Shown here: positions 18,128 to 27,084 of the stretch, in pieces | Numbering within the stretch: the first letter of the stretch is position 1 | Layout of the letters: each line of letters begins with the position of its first letter | From: Streptomyces sp. MUM 178J | Lineage (GTDB): Bacteria > Actinomycetota > Actinomycetes > Streptomycetales > Streptomycetaceae | Length of the DNA stretch: 64,000 nucleotides | Assembly: GCF_022414575.1 (NCBI RefSeq) | Contig: NZ_JADWYQ010000004.1 | Span: 124,001-188,000, forward strand | Direction of reading: 5' to 3' | Notes under the pieces: generated by a model | Databases searched by the model: none | The model's input: only the letters and a program-made list of their open reading frames with translations | What the model was told of the DNA's origin: nothing | Position numbers and translations under genes: made by a program

Positions 18128-19132
18128 ATGCCACGACCGTTCACGCTGTTCACCGGCCAGTGGGCCGATCTGCCGCTGGAGGAGGTCTGCCGGCTCGCCC
18201 GCGACTTCGGCTACGACGGCCTGGAACTCGCCTGCTGGGGCGACCATTTCGAGGTGGACAAGGCGCTCGCCGACCCGGGATATCTCGCCGGGCGGCATGC
18301 GCTGCTGGAGAAGTACGGGCTGAAGTGCTGGGCGATCTCCAACCATCTGGTCGGACAGGCCGTCTGCGACGACCCGATCGACGCACGGCACCAGGCCATC
18401 GTCCCGGCCCGGGTGTGGGGCGACGGCGAGCCCGAAGGCGTACGGCGGCGGGCGGCGCGCGAACTCGCCGATTCGGCACGGGCCGCGGCCGCCTTCGGGG
18501 TGCGTACCGTCGTCGGCTTCACCGGGTCCTCCATCTGGCATCTCGTGGCGATGTTCCCGCCGGTGCCGGAGCGGATGGTCGAGCGCGGCTACGAGGACTT
18601 CGCCGAGCGGTGGAACCCGGTTCTGGACGTCTTCGACGCGGAGGGGGTGCGCTTCGCCCACGAGGTGCACCCCGGCGAGATCGCGTACGACTACTGGACC
18701 ACCCGGCGGGCCCTCGACGCGGTGGACCGAAGGCCCGCCTTCGGGCTCAACTTCGATCCCAGCCACTTCGTATGGCAGGACCTCGACCCGGTCGGCTTCC
18801 TCTACGACTTCCGGGATCGGATCTACCACGTCGACTGCAAGGAGGCCCGCAAGCGCCTCGACGGCCGCAACGGCAGACTCGGCTCCCATCTCCCCTGGGG
18901 CGATCCACGGCGCGGCTGGGACTTCGTCTCGGCCGGGCACGGCGACGTGCCCTGGGAGGACGTCTTCCGGATGCTGCGCTCCATCGGCTACGACGGGCCG
19001 GTCTCGGTGGAGTGGGAGGACGCGGGGATGGACCGTATGACGGGCGCGCCGCGGGCCCTCGCCGCGCTGAAGCGGTTCGACTTCGAGCCGCCGGGGGCGG
19101 GGTTCGACGCGGCGTTCTCGGGCGGCGAGTAG
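18128..19132 (+). CDS. sugar phosphate isomerase/epimerase (TIM barrel)
   Basis: A 334-residue AP_endonuc_2/xylose-isomerase-like TIM barrel. Conserved metal-ligand blocks include [30 protein letters not shown] and the final [10 protein letters not shown]. Such enzymes isomerise or epimerise keto-sugars or act as inosose dehydratase-type enzymes. AGGAGA upstream and an 8-nt gap after the Gfo/Idh gene tie it to the same operon. The pairing of a Gfo/Idh dehydrogenase with this barrel is typical of inositol and 3-keto-sugar routes. Exact reaction unknown. Confidence 0.92.
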   Translation: MPRPFTLFTGQWADLPLEEVCRLARDFGYDGLELACWGDHFEVDKALADPGYLAGRHALLEKYGLKCWAISNHLVGQAVCDDPIDARHQAIVPARVWGDGEPEGVRRRAARELADSARAAAAFGVRTVVGFTGSSIWHLVAMFPPVPERMVERGYEDFAERWNPVLDVFDAEGVRFAHEVHPGEIAYDYWTTRRALDAVDRRPAFGLNFDPSHFVWQDLDPVGFLYDFRDRIYHVDCKEARKRLDGRNGRLGSHLPWGDPRRGWDFVSAGHGDVPWEDVFRMLRSIGYDGPVSVEWEDAGMDRMTGAPRALAALKRFDFEPPGAGFDAAFSGGE

Positions 19133-19445
19133 GGGGCGCTCTGCGGGGCGTCTTCCTCCCCGGGCGGGGCTTGATCTTCAAGCCCGTCCGGCGATCGAGG
19201 ACACGGCCGAAGGCCGTGCCGGGGGTCCGGGGCCTGTCCCCGGTCAACGGGAAGGCCGCCCCGCCCTCTTTGTCCTCGCCCGGGATGAAGTTCAACTTCA
19301 CCCGCGCACAAGGGCTTTCCGCTCCGGACGAAGCCCGCTACCGTCCCATGATGCGTACACGACACAAGCGGTCCAACCGGCGTGACGGCGCACTCCGGTT
19401 CCACGGCAACCCGACCGTTCGACCGGCCACTTCCGGAGGACATTC
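19133..19445. other. 313-bp gap carrying a three-hairpin dispersed Streptomyces repeat
   Basis: The gap begins after the isomerase stop and ends at the secreted protein's GTG start, whose ribosome binding site (GGAGGA) is at 19435-19440. Its left half is a GC-rich element of three consecutive hairpins, listed separately. The right half (19260-19430) is less structured and probably contains the promoter of the large secreted protein. No ORF is credible here. Confidence 0.55.
19160..19250. repeat. dispersed intergenic repeat with three adjacent hairpins
   Basis: GGGCTTGA (19167-19174) pairs with TCAAGCCC (19178-19185). CACGGCC (19202-19208) pairs with GGCCGTG (19212-19218). A third stem is CCGGGG around CCTGT with CCCCGG shortly after. 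The text TTCAAGCCCGTCCGGCGATCGAGGAC resembles an intergenic element found many times in Streptomyces genomes downstream of genes. It may end transcription after the Gfo/Idh-isomerase operon. Confidence 0.65.
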
Positions 19446-22400
19446 GTGCACAACAGACACCACAGCCCACGGCGACGCCGGGCTCAGCAGGTGGTCGCAC
19501 TCCTCACCGGCAGTCTGCTCGCAGCCGCCTCCCTCTCGCTCCCGCCCGCACTGGCCGCCCCCGCCCCCGCTCCCCTGCCCGCCCCCGCCCCTGAAGCCGG
19601 GTCCTTCCAGCAGGTCACCCTCGCCAAGGGGGAGGCCGAGATGGGCGAACCCATGTCGCTCGCCGTCCTGCCGGACCGCAGCGTGCTGCACACCTCGCGC
19701 GACGGCGAGCTCCGGATGACGGACAGCGCCGGCAACACCCGAGTGATCGGCGCCGTCCCCGTCTACTCCCATGACGAGGAAGGCCTCCAGGGCATCGCCG
19801 CCGACCCGGACTTCAGCGACAACCGCTTCGTCTACCTGTACTACGCGCCCCCGCTGGACACCCCCGAGGGTGACGCCCCCGGCCAGGGGACCCCGGAGGA
19901 CTTCGCTGTGTACGAGGGCGTCAACCGGCTCTCCCGCTTCGTCCTGAAAGCCGACGGCACCCTCGACAACGCCAGCGAGAAGAAGATCCTCGACGTCCCC
20001 GCCACCCGCGGCATCTGCTGTCACGTCGGCGGCGACATCGACTTCGACGCCCAGGGCAATCTGTATCTGTCGACCGGCGACGACACCAACCCCTTCGCCT
20101 CCGACGGCTACACGCCGATCGACGACCGGCCGGGACGCAACCCCGCCTATGACGCCCGCCGCACCTCGGGCAACACCGACGACCTCCGCGGCAAGATCCT
20201 GCGGATCACCGTGGGGGACGACGGCTCGTACACCGTCCCCGACGGCAATCTCTTCCCGCCGGGCACCGACAAGGCGCGGCCGGAAATCTATGCCATGGGC
20301 TTCCGCAACCCCTTCCGCTTCAGCGTCGACCAGCAGACCGGCGTGCTGTACGTCGGCGACTACGGGCCCGACGCCGGGAGGGCCGACCCCGCCCGCGGAC
20401 CGGCGGGACAGGTCGAGTTCAACCGTGTCACCGGCCCCGGCAACTACGGCTGGCCCTTCTGCGCCGGGGACAACGACGCCTACACCGACTACGACTTCGC
20501 CACCCGGACATCCGGCGCGGCCTTCGACTGCACGGCCCCGCGGAACGACTCCGCACACAACACGGGCCTGACCGAGCTGCCGCCCGCGCAGCCCGCCTGG
20601 ATTCCCTACGACGGAGGCTCCGTGCCGGAGTTCGGCACCGGCTCCGAATCCCCCATGGGCGGACCCGTCTACCGCTACGACCCCTCGTCCGCCTCCCCCG
20701 TGAAGTTCCCGGAGGAGTACGACGGCGACTTCTTCGCCGGGGAGTTCGGCCGCCGCTGGATCAAACGCATCGAGCACGCCGCCGACGGAACGGTGCGGTC
20801 CATCGACGACGTGCCCTGGACCGGCACCCAGGTGATGGACATGGCCTTTGGTCCCGACGGCGCGCTCTACGTCCTCGACTACGGCACCTCATGGTTCGGG
20901 GGCGACGAGAACTCCGGCCTCTACCGCATCGAGAACGCCGCCGGCGGCCGCTCCCCGGTCGCCGAGGCGAGCGCCGACAAGGTCTCGGGACAGGCCCCGC
21001 TGCGGGTCCGCTTCTCCTCGGCCGGCACCTCCGACGCCGACGGGGACCCGCTCGCCCACCGCTGGGACTTCGGCGACGGAACCACCTCGACCGAGCCCCA
21101 CCCCACGCACCGGTACACCGCGAACGGCACCTACACCGCCACCCTCACCGCCGAGGACCCCGACGGCCGCACCGGCTCCGCGAGCGTACGCGTCGTCGTC
21201 GGCAACACCGCGCCCACCGTGCGGCTCGCACTGCCCGCGGAAGGGCAGCTGTTCGAGTTCGGCGACGAGATCCCCTTCGAGGTCGAGGTCACCGACCCCG
21301 AGGACGGCGCCGTCGACTGCGCCGAGGTCACGGTGAACTACGTCCTCGGCCATGACAGCCACGGCCACCCCATCACCTCGGCCCACGGCTGCAGCGGTGT
21401 GATCAAGACGTCCTCGGACGGCGGCCATGACCCCGACGCCGACGTCTTCGGCGTGCTCGCCGCCGAGTACACGGACCGGGGAGGCGGCGGGCAGGCCGCT
21501 CTCACCGGCCGCGACCAGGCCAAACTCCAGCCCCGGCAGCGGCAGGCCGAACACTTCGACGACTCCTCGGGCATCCGGACCTACGACAAGGACGCCGCAC
21601 ACGGCGGCAAGACCGTGGGCGACATCCACAACGGCGACTGGATCTCCTTCACGCCGTATCTGCTCGACAAGGCGACCACGCTGACCGCCCGGATCTCCTC
21701 GGGCGGCGCGGGCGGCATCCTCGAGGTGCGCACCGGATCGGCCGACGGACGGATCCTCGGCTCCACGCCCGTGCCGGTCACCGGCGGCTGGGAGACCTTC
21801 CAGGACGTCGACGTATCCCTGCGGCGGGTGCCGAATCGGACAACGGACCTGTTCCTGGTGTTCAGGGGCGGCCAAGGAGCCCTGTTCGACGTGGACGACT
21901 TCACCCTCTCCGACACCCCGCGCGACCACGCCGCCAAGCGGGTCCTGGTGTTCTCCAAGACCGCCGGCTTCCGACACGGCTCCATCCCCGCAGGCATCGC
22001 GGCCCTGAAGGAACTGGGCGGCGACGGCAATATGACCGTCGACGCCACCGAAGAGTCCCGCCAGTTCACAGCGGGCAACCTGGCCCGCTACGACGCCGTG
22101 GTCTTCCTGTCCACCACCGGCGACGTCCTCGACGCCGAGCAGCAGTCGGCGTTCGAGCGGTACATCGCCGCGGGCGGCGGCTACATGGGCGTCCACGCTG
22201 CCGCCGACACCGAGTACGACTGGGACTTCTACGGCGGACTCGTCGGCGCGTACTTCTCCTCACACCCGCATATCCAGCGGGCCGCTCTGCGGCTGGAGGA
22301 CCGCACCCATCCGGCCACCTCTCACCTGGACGCAGCCTGGCAGCGCACCGACGAGTGGTACAACTACCGCACCAATCCCCGCGGGGGCGTGCGCATCCTC

Positions 22401-23156
22401 GCCACGCTCGACGAAACCACCTATCAGGGCGGCACGATGAAGGGGGACCACCCCATCGCCTGGTGCCAGAGCTATCAGGGCGGCCGCTCCTTCTACACAG
22501 GAGGCGGCCACACCGAGGAGGCCTACGCCGAGCCGGCCTTCCGGCAGCATCTGCTGGGCGGGCTGCAATACGCGACCGGTCAGGTCGAGGCCGACTGCCG
22601 GCCGCAGCAGGGCTACCGGCCGCTCTTCAACGGCGAGACCCTGGACGGCTGGAAGCAGGCCGGCCCCGGAGGCTTCGACGTCGTCGACGGCGAGCTGCGC
22701 TCACGCGGCGGCATGGGCCTGCTCTGGTACCAGGCCAGAGAGTTCTCCGCGTACTCGCTGACCCTCGACTGGAAGCTGGCGGGCGACGACAACTCGGGGA
22801 TCTTCGTGGGCTTCCCCGCCTCCGACGACCCCTGGTCCGCGGTTCACAACGGCTACGAGGTGCAGATCGACGCCACCGACGCACCGGAGCGCACCACGGG
22901 CGCGGTCTACGGCTTCAAGTCGGCGGACATCGCCGCCCGCGACCGGGCGCTGCGGCCGCCCGGCCAGTGGAACACCTATGAGATCCAGGTCCGCGGCGAA
23001 CGTCTGCAGGTCTTCCTCAACGGGGTGAAGATCAACGACTTCGTCAACGCCGACCCCGCGCGCAGCCTGAAGGACGGCCACCTCGGCATCCAGAACCACG
23101 GGGACGGCGACCAGGTCTCCTTCCGCAACATCAAGCTCAAGGAGCTGCCCTCGTAG
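19446..23156 (+). CDS. secreted multidomain protein: sugar-dehydrogenase-like propeller, PKD, CBM6-like, ThuA, DUF1080
   Basis: A 1236-residue secreted protein. The N-terminus has a basic segment and a hydrophobic stretch ending near ALAAPAPA, a Sec signal. Residues about 50-500 form a glucose/sorbosone-dehydrogenase-like beta-propeller (HDEEGLQGIAADPDF, YAMGFRNPFRFSVD). Residues about 503-590 are a PKD domain (HRWDFGDGTT). About 700-825 is CBM6-like (GDIHNGDWISF). About 831-1048 is a ThuA/trehalose-utilisation domain (VFSKTAGFRHGSI, GGYMGVHAAADTEYDW). The last 180 residues are DUF1080, the 3-keto-disaccharide hydrolase family. The GTG start has GGAGGA ahead. Placed after a sugar importer and a Gfo/Idh dehydrogenase, it probably processes glycosides outside the cell. 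Confidence 0.9.
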   Translation: MHNRHHSPRRRRAQQVVALLTGSLLAAASLSLPPALAAPAPAPLPAPAPEAGSFQQVTLAKGEAEMGEPMSLAVLPDRSVLHTSRDGELRMTDSAGNTRVIGAVPVYSHDEEGLQGIAADPDFSDNRFVYLYYAPPLDTPEGDAPGQGTPEDFAVYEGVNRLSRFVLKADGTLDNASEKKILDVPATRGICCHVGGDIDFDAQGNLYLSTGDDTNPFASDGYTPIDDRPGRNPAYDARRTSGNTDDLRGKILRITVGDDGSYTVPDGNLFPPGTDKARPEIYAMGFRNPFRFSVDQQTGVLYVGDYGPDAGRADPARGPAGQVEFNRVTGPGNYGWPFCAGDNDAYTDYDFATRTSGAAFDCTAPRNDSAHNTGLTELPPAQPAWIPYDGGSVPEFGTGSESPMGGPVYRYDPSSASPVKFPEEYDGDFFAGEFGRRWIKRIEHAADGTVRSIDDVPWTGTQVMDMAFGPDGALYVLDYGTSWFGGDENSGLYRIENAAGGRSPVAEASADKVSGQAPLRVRFSSAGTSDADGDPLAHRWDFGDGTTSTEPHPTHRYTANGTYTATLTAEDPDGRTGSASVRVVVGNTAPTVRLALPAEGQLFEFGDEIPFEVEVTDPEDGAVDCAEVTVNYVLGHDSHGHPITSAHGCSGVIKTSSDGGHDPDADVFGVLAAEYTDRGGGGQAALTGRDQAKLQPRQRQAEHFDDSSGIRTYDKDAAHGGKTVGDIHNGDWISFTPYLLDKATTLTARISSGGAGGILEVRTGSADGRILGSTPVPVTGGWETFQDVDVSLRRVPNRTTDLFLVFRGGQGALFDVDDFTLSDTPRDHAAKRVLVFSKTAGFRHGSIPAGIAALKELGGDGNMTVDATEESRQFTAGNLARYDAVVFLSTTGDVLDAEQQSAFERYIAAGGGYMGVHAAADTEYDWDFYGGLVGAYFSSHPHIQRAALRLEDRTHPATSHLDAAWQRTDEWYNYRTNPRGGVRILATLDETTYQGGTMKGDHPIAWCQSYQGGRSFYTGGGHTEEAYAEPAFRQHLLGGLQYATGQVEADCRPQQGYRPLFNGETLDGWKQAGPGGFDVVDGELRSRGGMGLLWYQAREFSAYSLTLDWKLAGDDNSGIFVGFPASDDPWSAVHNGYEVQIDATDAPERTTGAVYGFKSADIAARDRALRPPGQWNTYEIQVRGERLQVFLNGVKINDFVNADPARSLKDGHLGIQNHGDGDQVSFRNIKLKELPS

Positions 23157-23361
23157 CGGCTCCCGGCAGCCGGCGGCGGGCGGGGAGGCGCCGTACCCCC
23201 GCCCGCCGTCCCACCGGCCGGACCATGACACCAGCCGGCCCGGCCGGGCGAGCAAGGCCCGGGCACGCCAGGGCTCGGCAGGAACGGCTGGGCGAGCCAC
23301 GGCGCGGCGCGTACGGCCGGGCCGGCACGGCAGGCAGGGTGAAGAGGCAAGGAGGCAGCAC

Positions 23362-24519
23362 GTGCAGCAAGCAACGAGCGCACCGTCCGGCACCGGAGTC
23401 TGGTTCGTCGGAGCACGCGGTTCGGTCGCCACCACCACCGTGGCCGGCTGCGCGGCCGTCGCCGCCGGGCTCCACCCGCCCACGGGCATGGTGACCGAGA
23501 CCGGGCCGTTCGCCGACGCGGGTCTGCCGGCCCTGCCGTCACTCGTCTTCGGCGGCCATGACACGGCGGACTGCCCGCTGCCCAAGCGGGCGGAAGCCCT
23601 GACCGACGCGGGCGTCCTGCCGCACGGCCTGACCCGAGCCGTACGGGCCGAACTGGACGCCGCCGAGGCGGAGATCCGGGCGGGCGGACCGCTGCCCGGC
23701 GACCGCCGCGACGACAAGGAGCTCATCGCGTCCTTCGCCGCCGATCTCACCGACTTCCGTGCACGCCGCGGCCTCGCCCGAGTTGTGGTCGTGCATGCCG
23801 CCTCCACGGAGCCGACGCCCGCGGCGGACGCGGTGCGGCTGCCGCCCAGCTCCCTCTACGCGGCCGCCGCGATCCGCGCCGGCTGCCCCTACGTCAACTT
23901 CACCCCCTCCACCGGACTCGGCACCCCCGCCCTGACCGAAGCCGCGGCGTCCCGCAAGCTTCCCCACGCGGGACGCGACGGCAAGACCGGCCAGACCCTG
24001 CTCCGCTCCGTGCTCGCGCCCATGTTCCTGCAGCGCGCCCTGCCCGTACGCGCCTGGTCCGGAACGAACCTCCTCGGCGGCGGGGACGGGGCGGCGCTCG
24101 CCGACCCGGCCGCGGCCGCCGCTAAGAACCACGGCAAGGAACGCGTCCTCGCCGACACTCTCGGCCGCATCCCCCAAGGACAGGTCCACATCGACGACGT
24201 CCCCGCCCTCGGCGAGTGGAAGACGGCCTGGGACCACATCGCGTTCGACGGCTTCCTCGGCTCCCGCATGGTGCTCCAGACCATCTGGCAGGGCTGCGAC
24301 TCGGCCCTCGCCGCACCCCTGGTGCTGGACCTGGCCCGCCTCGTCGCGCGCGCTCACGAGAGCGGCCTCGCCGGCCCGCTGCCGGAGCTCGGCTTCTACT
24401 TCAAGGACCCCGACGGCGGCCCGGCCGGGCTCCCGGCACAGCACACCCGGCTGCTGTCCTTCGCCGAACGGCTGAAGGCCGCCGCTCCGCAGGGCCGGCT
24501 TTCGAAGGCCGCTCGATGA
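23362..24519 (+). CDS. inositol-3-phosphate-synthase-like protein, first gene of the EBO-type operon
   Basis: A 385-residue protein related to myo-inositol-1-phosphate synthase. The N-terminal NAD loop is GARGSVATTTVAG. The family block KTGQTLLRSVLAPMF and the late DSALAAPLVLDLARL are present, as is NLLGGGDG in the position of the usual N-x-G-x-x-D-G. It probably performs an NAD-dependent cyclisation of a sugar phosphate. AAGGAGG 9 nt upstream sets the GTG start. It opens a run of overlapping genes containing EboA, EboB and EboE homologues. The usual EBO cyclase, EboD, is dehydroquinate-synthase-like; here an inositol-synthase-like enzyme takes that place. Confidence 0.85.
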   Translation: MQQATSAPSGTGVWFVGARGSVATTTVAGCAAVAAGLHPPTGMVTETGPFADAGLPALPSLVFGGHDTADCPLPKRAEALTDAGVLPHGLTRAVRAELDAAEAEIRAGGPLPGDRRDDKELIASFAADLTDFRARRGLARVVVVHAASTEPTPAADAVRLPPSSLYAAAAIRAGCPYVNFTPSTGLGTPALTEAAASRKLPHAGRDGKTGQTLLRSVLAPMFLQRALPVRAWSGTNLLGGGDGAALADPAAAAAKNHGKERVLADTLGRIPQGQVHIDDVPALGEWKTAWDHIAFDGFLGSRMVLQTIWQGCDSALAAPLVLDLARLVARAHESGLAGPLPELGFYFKDPDGGPAGLPAQHTRLLSFAERLKAAAPQGRLSKAAR

Positions 24520-25589
24520 GGCGGCCGGGACAGGCGGACGACGGCCCGCCCCGGCCCGCCGGGCCCAGGCCCGGCGGGCGCAACGACGCAGGGCCGCGGC
24601 GAAGCACGGGAGCCCGCGTGCCTGCCCGCGCGAGGCTGCGGGCATGGGCGGAACTCCTGCGCCTCCCCGCCGTGTTCACCATCCCAGGTGACGCCCTCGC
24701 CGGTGCGGCAGCCGCCGGACTGCGCCCCGGCCGAGGCACGGTCCACGCCATCGGGACCTCCCTGTGCCTCTATGAGGCGGGCATGGCCCTCAACGACTGG
24801 GCCGACCGCGACGAGGACGCCCTCGACCGCCCCCACCGCCCCCTCCCCTCCGGCCGCATTTCCCCTGCCGCGGCCCTGACGGCCGCGGTCGCCCTCACCG
24901 CTGCCGGCCTGCTGTGCGCCGCCCGCGCGGGCCGTCGCCCACTCACCGTCGCCACCGCCCTCACCGCCACGGTCTGGTCCTACGACCTCCACCTCAAACA
25001 CACCCCCGCGGCCCCCGCCGCGATGGCCGCGGCCCGCGCCCTCGACCTCCTCCTGGGCGCCACCGCCACCGCCACCGCCACGGCCTCCGCCCGGCCGGGA
25101 GGGTCGCCCGGTGCGCAGGCAGTTCGGCCGACGGACAACACCCCGGACGTGCCCCGCACCCCGGGCGCGCCCGACGCACGGGCCGCCCTGGGCGCGGCGC
25201 TCACCCTCGCCGCCCATACGTACGCCGTCACCGCCGTGTCCCGGCACGAGGCGCGCGGCGGATCCACAGCCGTGCCGCTCGCCGCGCTGGCGGCAGCCGC
25301 TGGGGCGGCCGCGCACCTCGCACGGGACCCGCTGCCCGGTGTCCTGCCCGGCGTACCGACCAGCGCCCTGGCAGGCCTCTATCTGCGCACCGCGGGCACA
25401 CCCCTGCTGCACGCCGCGCTCAACCCCTCCCCCCAGCTCACCCGGCGGGCCGTCGCCGGAGGCATCCGGGCCATGATCCCGCTCCAGGCCGCGCTGACCG
25501 CCCGGGCGGGCGCCCGGCTCTCGGGGGCCGCCCTCATGGGGCTGGCCCCCCTTGCCCGCAGACTCGCACGGAAAGTGAGCCCCACATGA
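24516..25589 (+). CDS. UbiA-family prenyltransferase (EboC-like)
   Basis: A 357-residue membrane prenyltransferase homologue. The first aspartate-rich motif is NDWADRDED, matching NDxxDxxxD. A second conserved site, WSYDLHLKH, follows about 60 residues later, and roughly eight hydrophobic segments are seen. UbiA enzymes join a polyprenyl chain to an acceptor in the membrane. The ATG at 24516 overlaps the previous stop (ATGA); a GTG at 24618 would remove 34 polar residues and is the alternative. An Ala/Thr-rich stretch around residue 185-215 lies in a loop. Its position beside EboA, EboB and EboE homologues identifies it as the EboC equivalent (SCO3242-type family). Confidence 0.87.
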   Translation: MRRPGQADDGPPRPAGPRPGGRNDAGPRRSTGARVPARARLRAWAELLRLPAVFTIPGDALAGAAAAGLRPGRGTVHAIGTSLCLYEAGMALNDWADRDEDALDRPHRPLPSGRISPAAALTAAVALTAAGLLCAARAGRRPLTVATALTATVWSYDLHLKHTPAAPAAMAAARALDLLLGATATATATASARPGGSPGAQAVRPTDNTPDVPRTPGAPDARAALGAALTLAAHTYAVTAVSRHEARGGSTAVPLAALAAAAGAAAHLARDPLPGVLPGVPTSALAGLYLRTAGTPLLHAALNPSPQLTRRAVAGGIRAMIPLQAALTARAGARLSGAALMGLAPLARRLARKVSPT

Positions 25590-26461
25590 CCCCGCTGCGG
25601 CTCGGCTACGGCACCAATGGTCTCGCCGACCTGCGGCTCGACGACGCCCTCGCCCTGCTCGCCGACCTCGGTTACGACGGCGTCGGACTGACCCTCGACC
25701 ATATGCATCTCGACCCGCTCGCCCCCGGCCTCGCCGCCCGCACCACCCGGCTGGCCCGGCGGCTGGAGGCCCTGGGCCTCACCGTCGCCGTCGAGACGGG
25801 CGCGCGCTATGTGCTCGACCCCCGCCGCAAACACGGCCCCTCCCTTCTCGACCCAGACCCCGGGGGCCGGGCAGTCCGTCGTGAACTCCTCACCACCGCC
25901 GTGCGCGTCGCCGCCGACCTCGGCGCGCACGCCGTGCACTGCTTCAGCGGCATCAACCCCGGCGACACCGATCCGGACACCGCCTGGAAGCGGCTCGAGG
26001 AATCCCTCGCCCCCGTCCTGGACGCCGCCGCTGCCGCCGGGGTCCCGCTCGCCGTCGAACCCGAACCCGGCCATCTCCTCGCCACCCTCGACGACTTCCG
26101 CCGTCTGCGCCGCGCCCTCGGCGGCCCCGCCCCGCTGGGGCTGACCCTCGACATCGGCCACTGCCAGTGCCTGGAGCCGGAGCCGCCCGCGGACTGCGTC
26201 CGCGCCGTCGCCCCCTGGCTGAGACATGTGCAGATCGAGGACATGCGCCGCGGGGTGCATGAACACCTGCCGTTCGGCGACGGTGAGATCGACTTCCCGC
26301 CTGTCCTCGAGGCCCTGGCCGCAGCCGGATACCGCGGCCTCACCGTCGTCGAACTTCCCCGCCACTCCCATGCCGGACCCGAACTCGCCCGCCATTCCAT
26401 CGAGTTCCTCCGCGCCGCCGATGCAGCCCGTGCCGCCCGCACGAACGGAGCCCGGTCATGA
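25586..26461 (+). CDS. TIM-barrel sugar isomerase/epimerase of the EBO-type operon
   Basis: A 291-residue AP_endonuc_2 family barrel. Metal-ligand segments are VEPEPGHLLATLDDF, GLTLDIGHCQCLE and HVQIEDMRRGVHEHLPFG, ending with DGEIDFPPVLEALAAAGY. That arrangement matches xylose-isomerase-like epimerases. Its ATG overlaps the prenyltransferase stop by 4 nt and its own stop overlaps the eboA-like start by 4 nt, so the three are translationally coupled. It is distinct from the EboE-like barrel further down. Substrate unknown; likely a product or precursor of the cyclase at 23362. Confidence 0.9.
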   Translation: MTPLRLGYGTNGLADLRLDDALALLADLGYDGVGLTLDHMHLDPLAPGLAARTTRLARRLEALGLTVAVETGARYVLDPRRKHGPSLLDPDPGGRAVRRELLTTAVRVAADLGAHAVHCFSGINPGDTDPDTAWKRLEESLAPVLDAAAAAGVPLAVEPEPGHLLATLDDFRRLRRALGGPAPLGLTLDIGHCQCLEPEPPADCVRAVAPWLRHVQIEDMRRGVHEHLPFGDGEIDFPPVLEALAAAGYRGLTVVELPRHSHAGPELARHSIEFLRAADAARAARTNGARS

Positions 26462-27084
26462 CCCCTCTGACGCGTACAGAGCTCGACGGCCTGCTGGATG
26501 GGGCCGCCAGAGCCTGGCTGGACGATGCGCTCGCCGAAGCCGCCTCCCATGCGGCCGCCCGCACCACCGCCGGCGCACCGCCTTCTCCGCCGTCCCGCAT
26601 CCCGCCGTGGGAGGTGCGGTTCGCAGCGGCCGGCCGCTGCTGCTCGCCGGAGCACGCCGACGCCGTACGCACCCTGCTCCTCCACGAGGCCCGTGCGGAC
26701 CTTAAGACCCTGACCCGTCTCTACCGGCAGGGCGCCGCCGCCGAACGCCGCGCCGTACTCCTCTCCCTTCCCCGGCTCGTCGACTCATCCGCCGCCCTCC
26801 CGCTCGTGGACGACGCCCTGCGCACCAACGACACCCGCCTCCTCACCGCCGCCCTCGGCCCCTACGCCGCCGCTCACCTGGACTCCCACTCCTGGCGGCA
26901 GGCGGTTCTCAAGTGCCTCTTCACCGGGGTCCCGCTCGACCATGTCCACCAGCTCGCCGTACGCGCCCGCGGCGATGCCGAGCTGGCCCGCATGCTCACC
27001 GACTACGCGGCGGAACGCACCGCGGCCGGCCGCCCCGTGCCCCCCGACGTGCACCGTGCACTCGCCCTCGCCGAGGAGGACTGA
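26458..27084 (+). CDS. EboA-domain protein
   Basis: A 208-residue, mostly helical protein without membrane segments. The stretch SWRQAVLKCLFTGVPLDHV and the preceding LKTLTRLYRQGAAAERRAVL match the EboA family found in EBO clusters of cyanobacteria, bacteroidetes and actinobacteria. Its molecular role is not established. A GC-rich loop near residues 35-48 is variable. It overlaps the upstream gene by 4 nt and the EboB-like gene by 1 nt. In cyanobacteria the ebo genes are reported to be needed to move a scytonemin precursor to the periplasm; a similar trafficking role here is inference. Confidence 0.88.
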   Translation: MTPLTRTELDGLLDGAARAWLDDALAEAASHAAARTTAGAPPSPPSRIPPWEVRFAAAGRCCSPEHADAVRTLLLHEARADLKTLTRLYRQGAAAERRAVLLSLPRLVDSSAALPLVDDALRTNDTRLLTAALGPYAAAHLDSHSWRQAVLKCLFTGVPLDHVHQLAVRARGDAELARMLTDYAAERTAAGRPVPPDVHRALALAEED

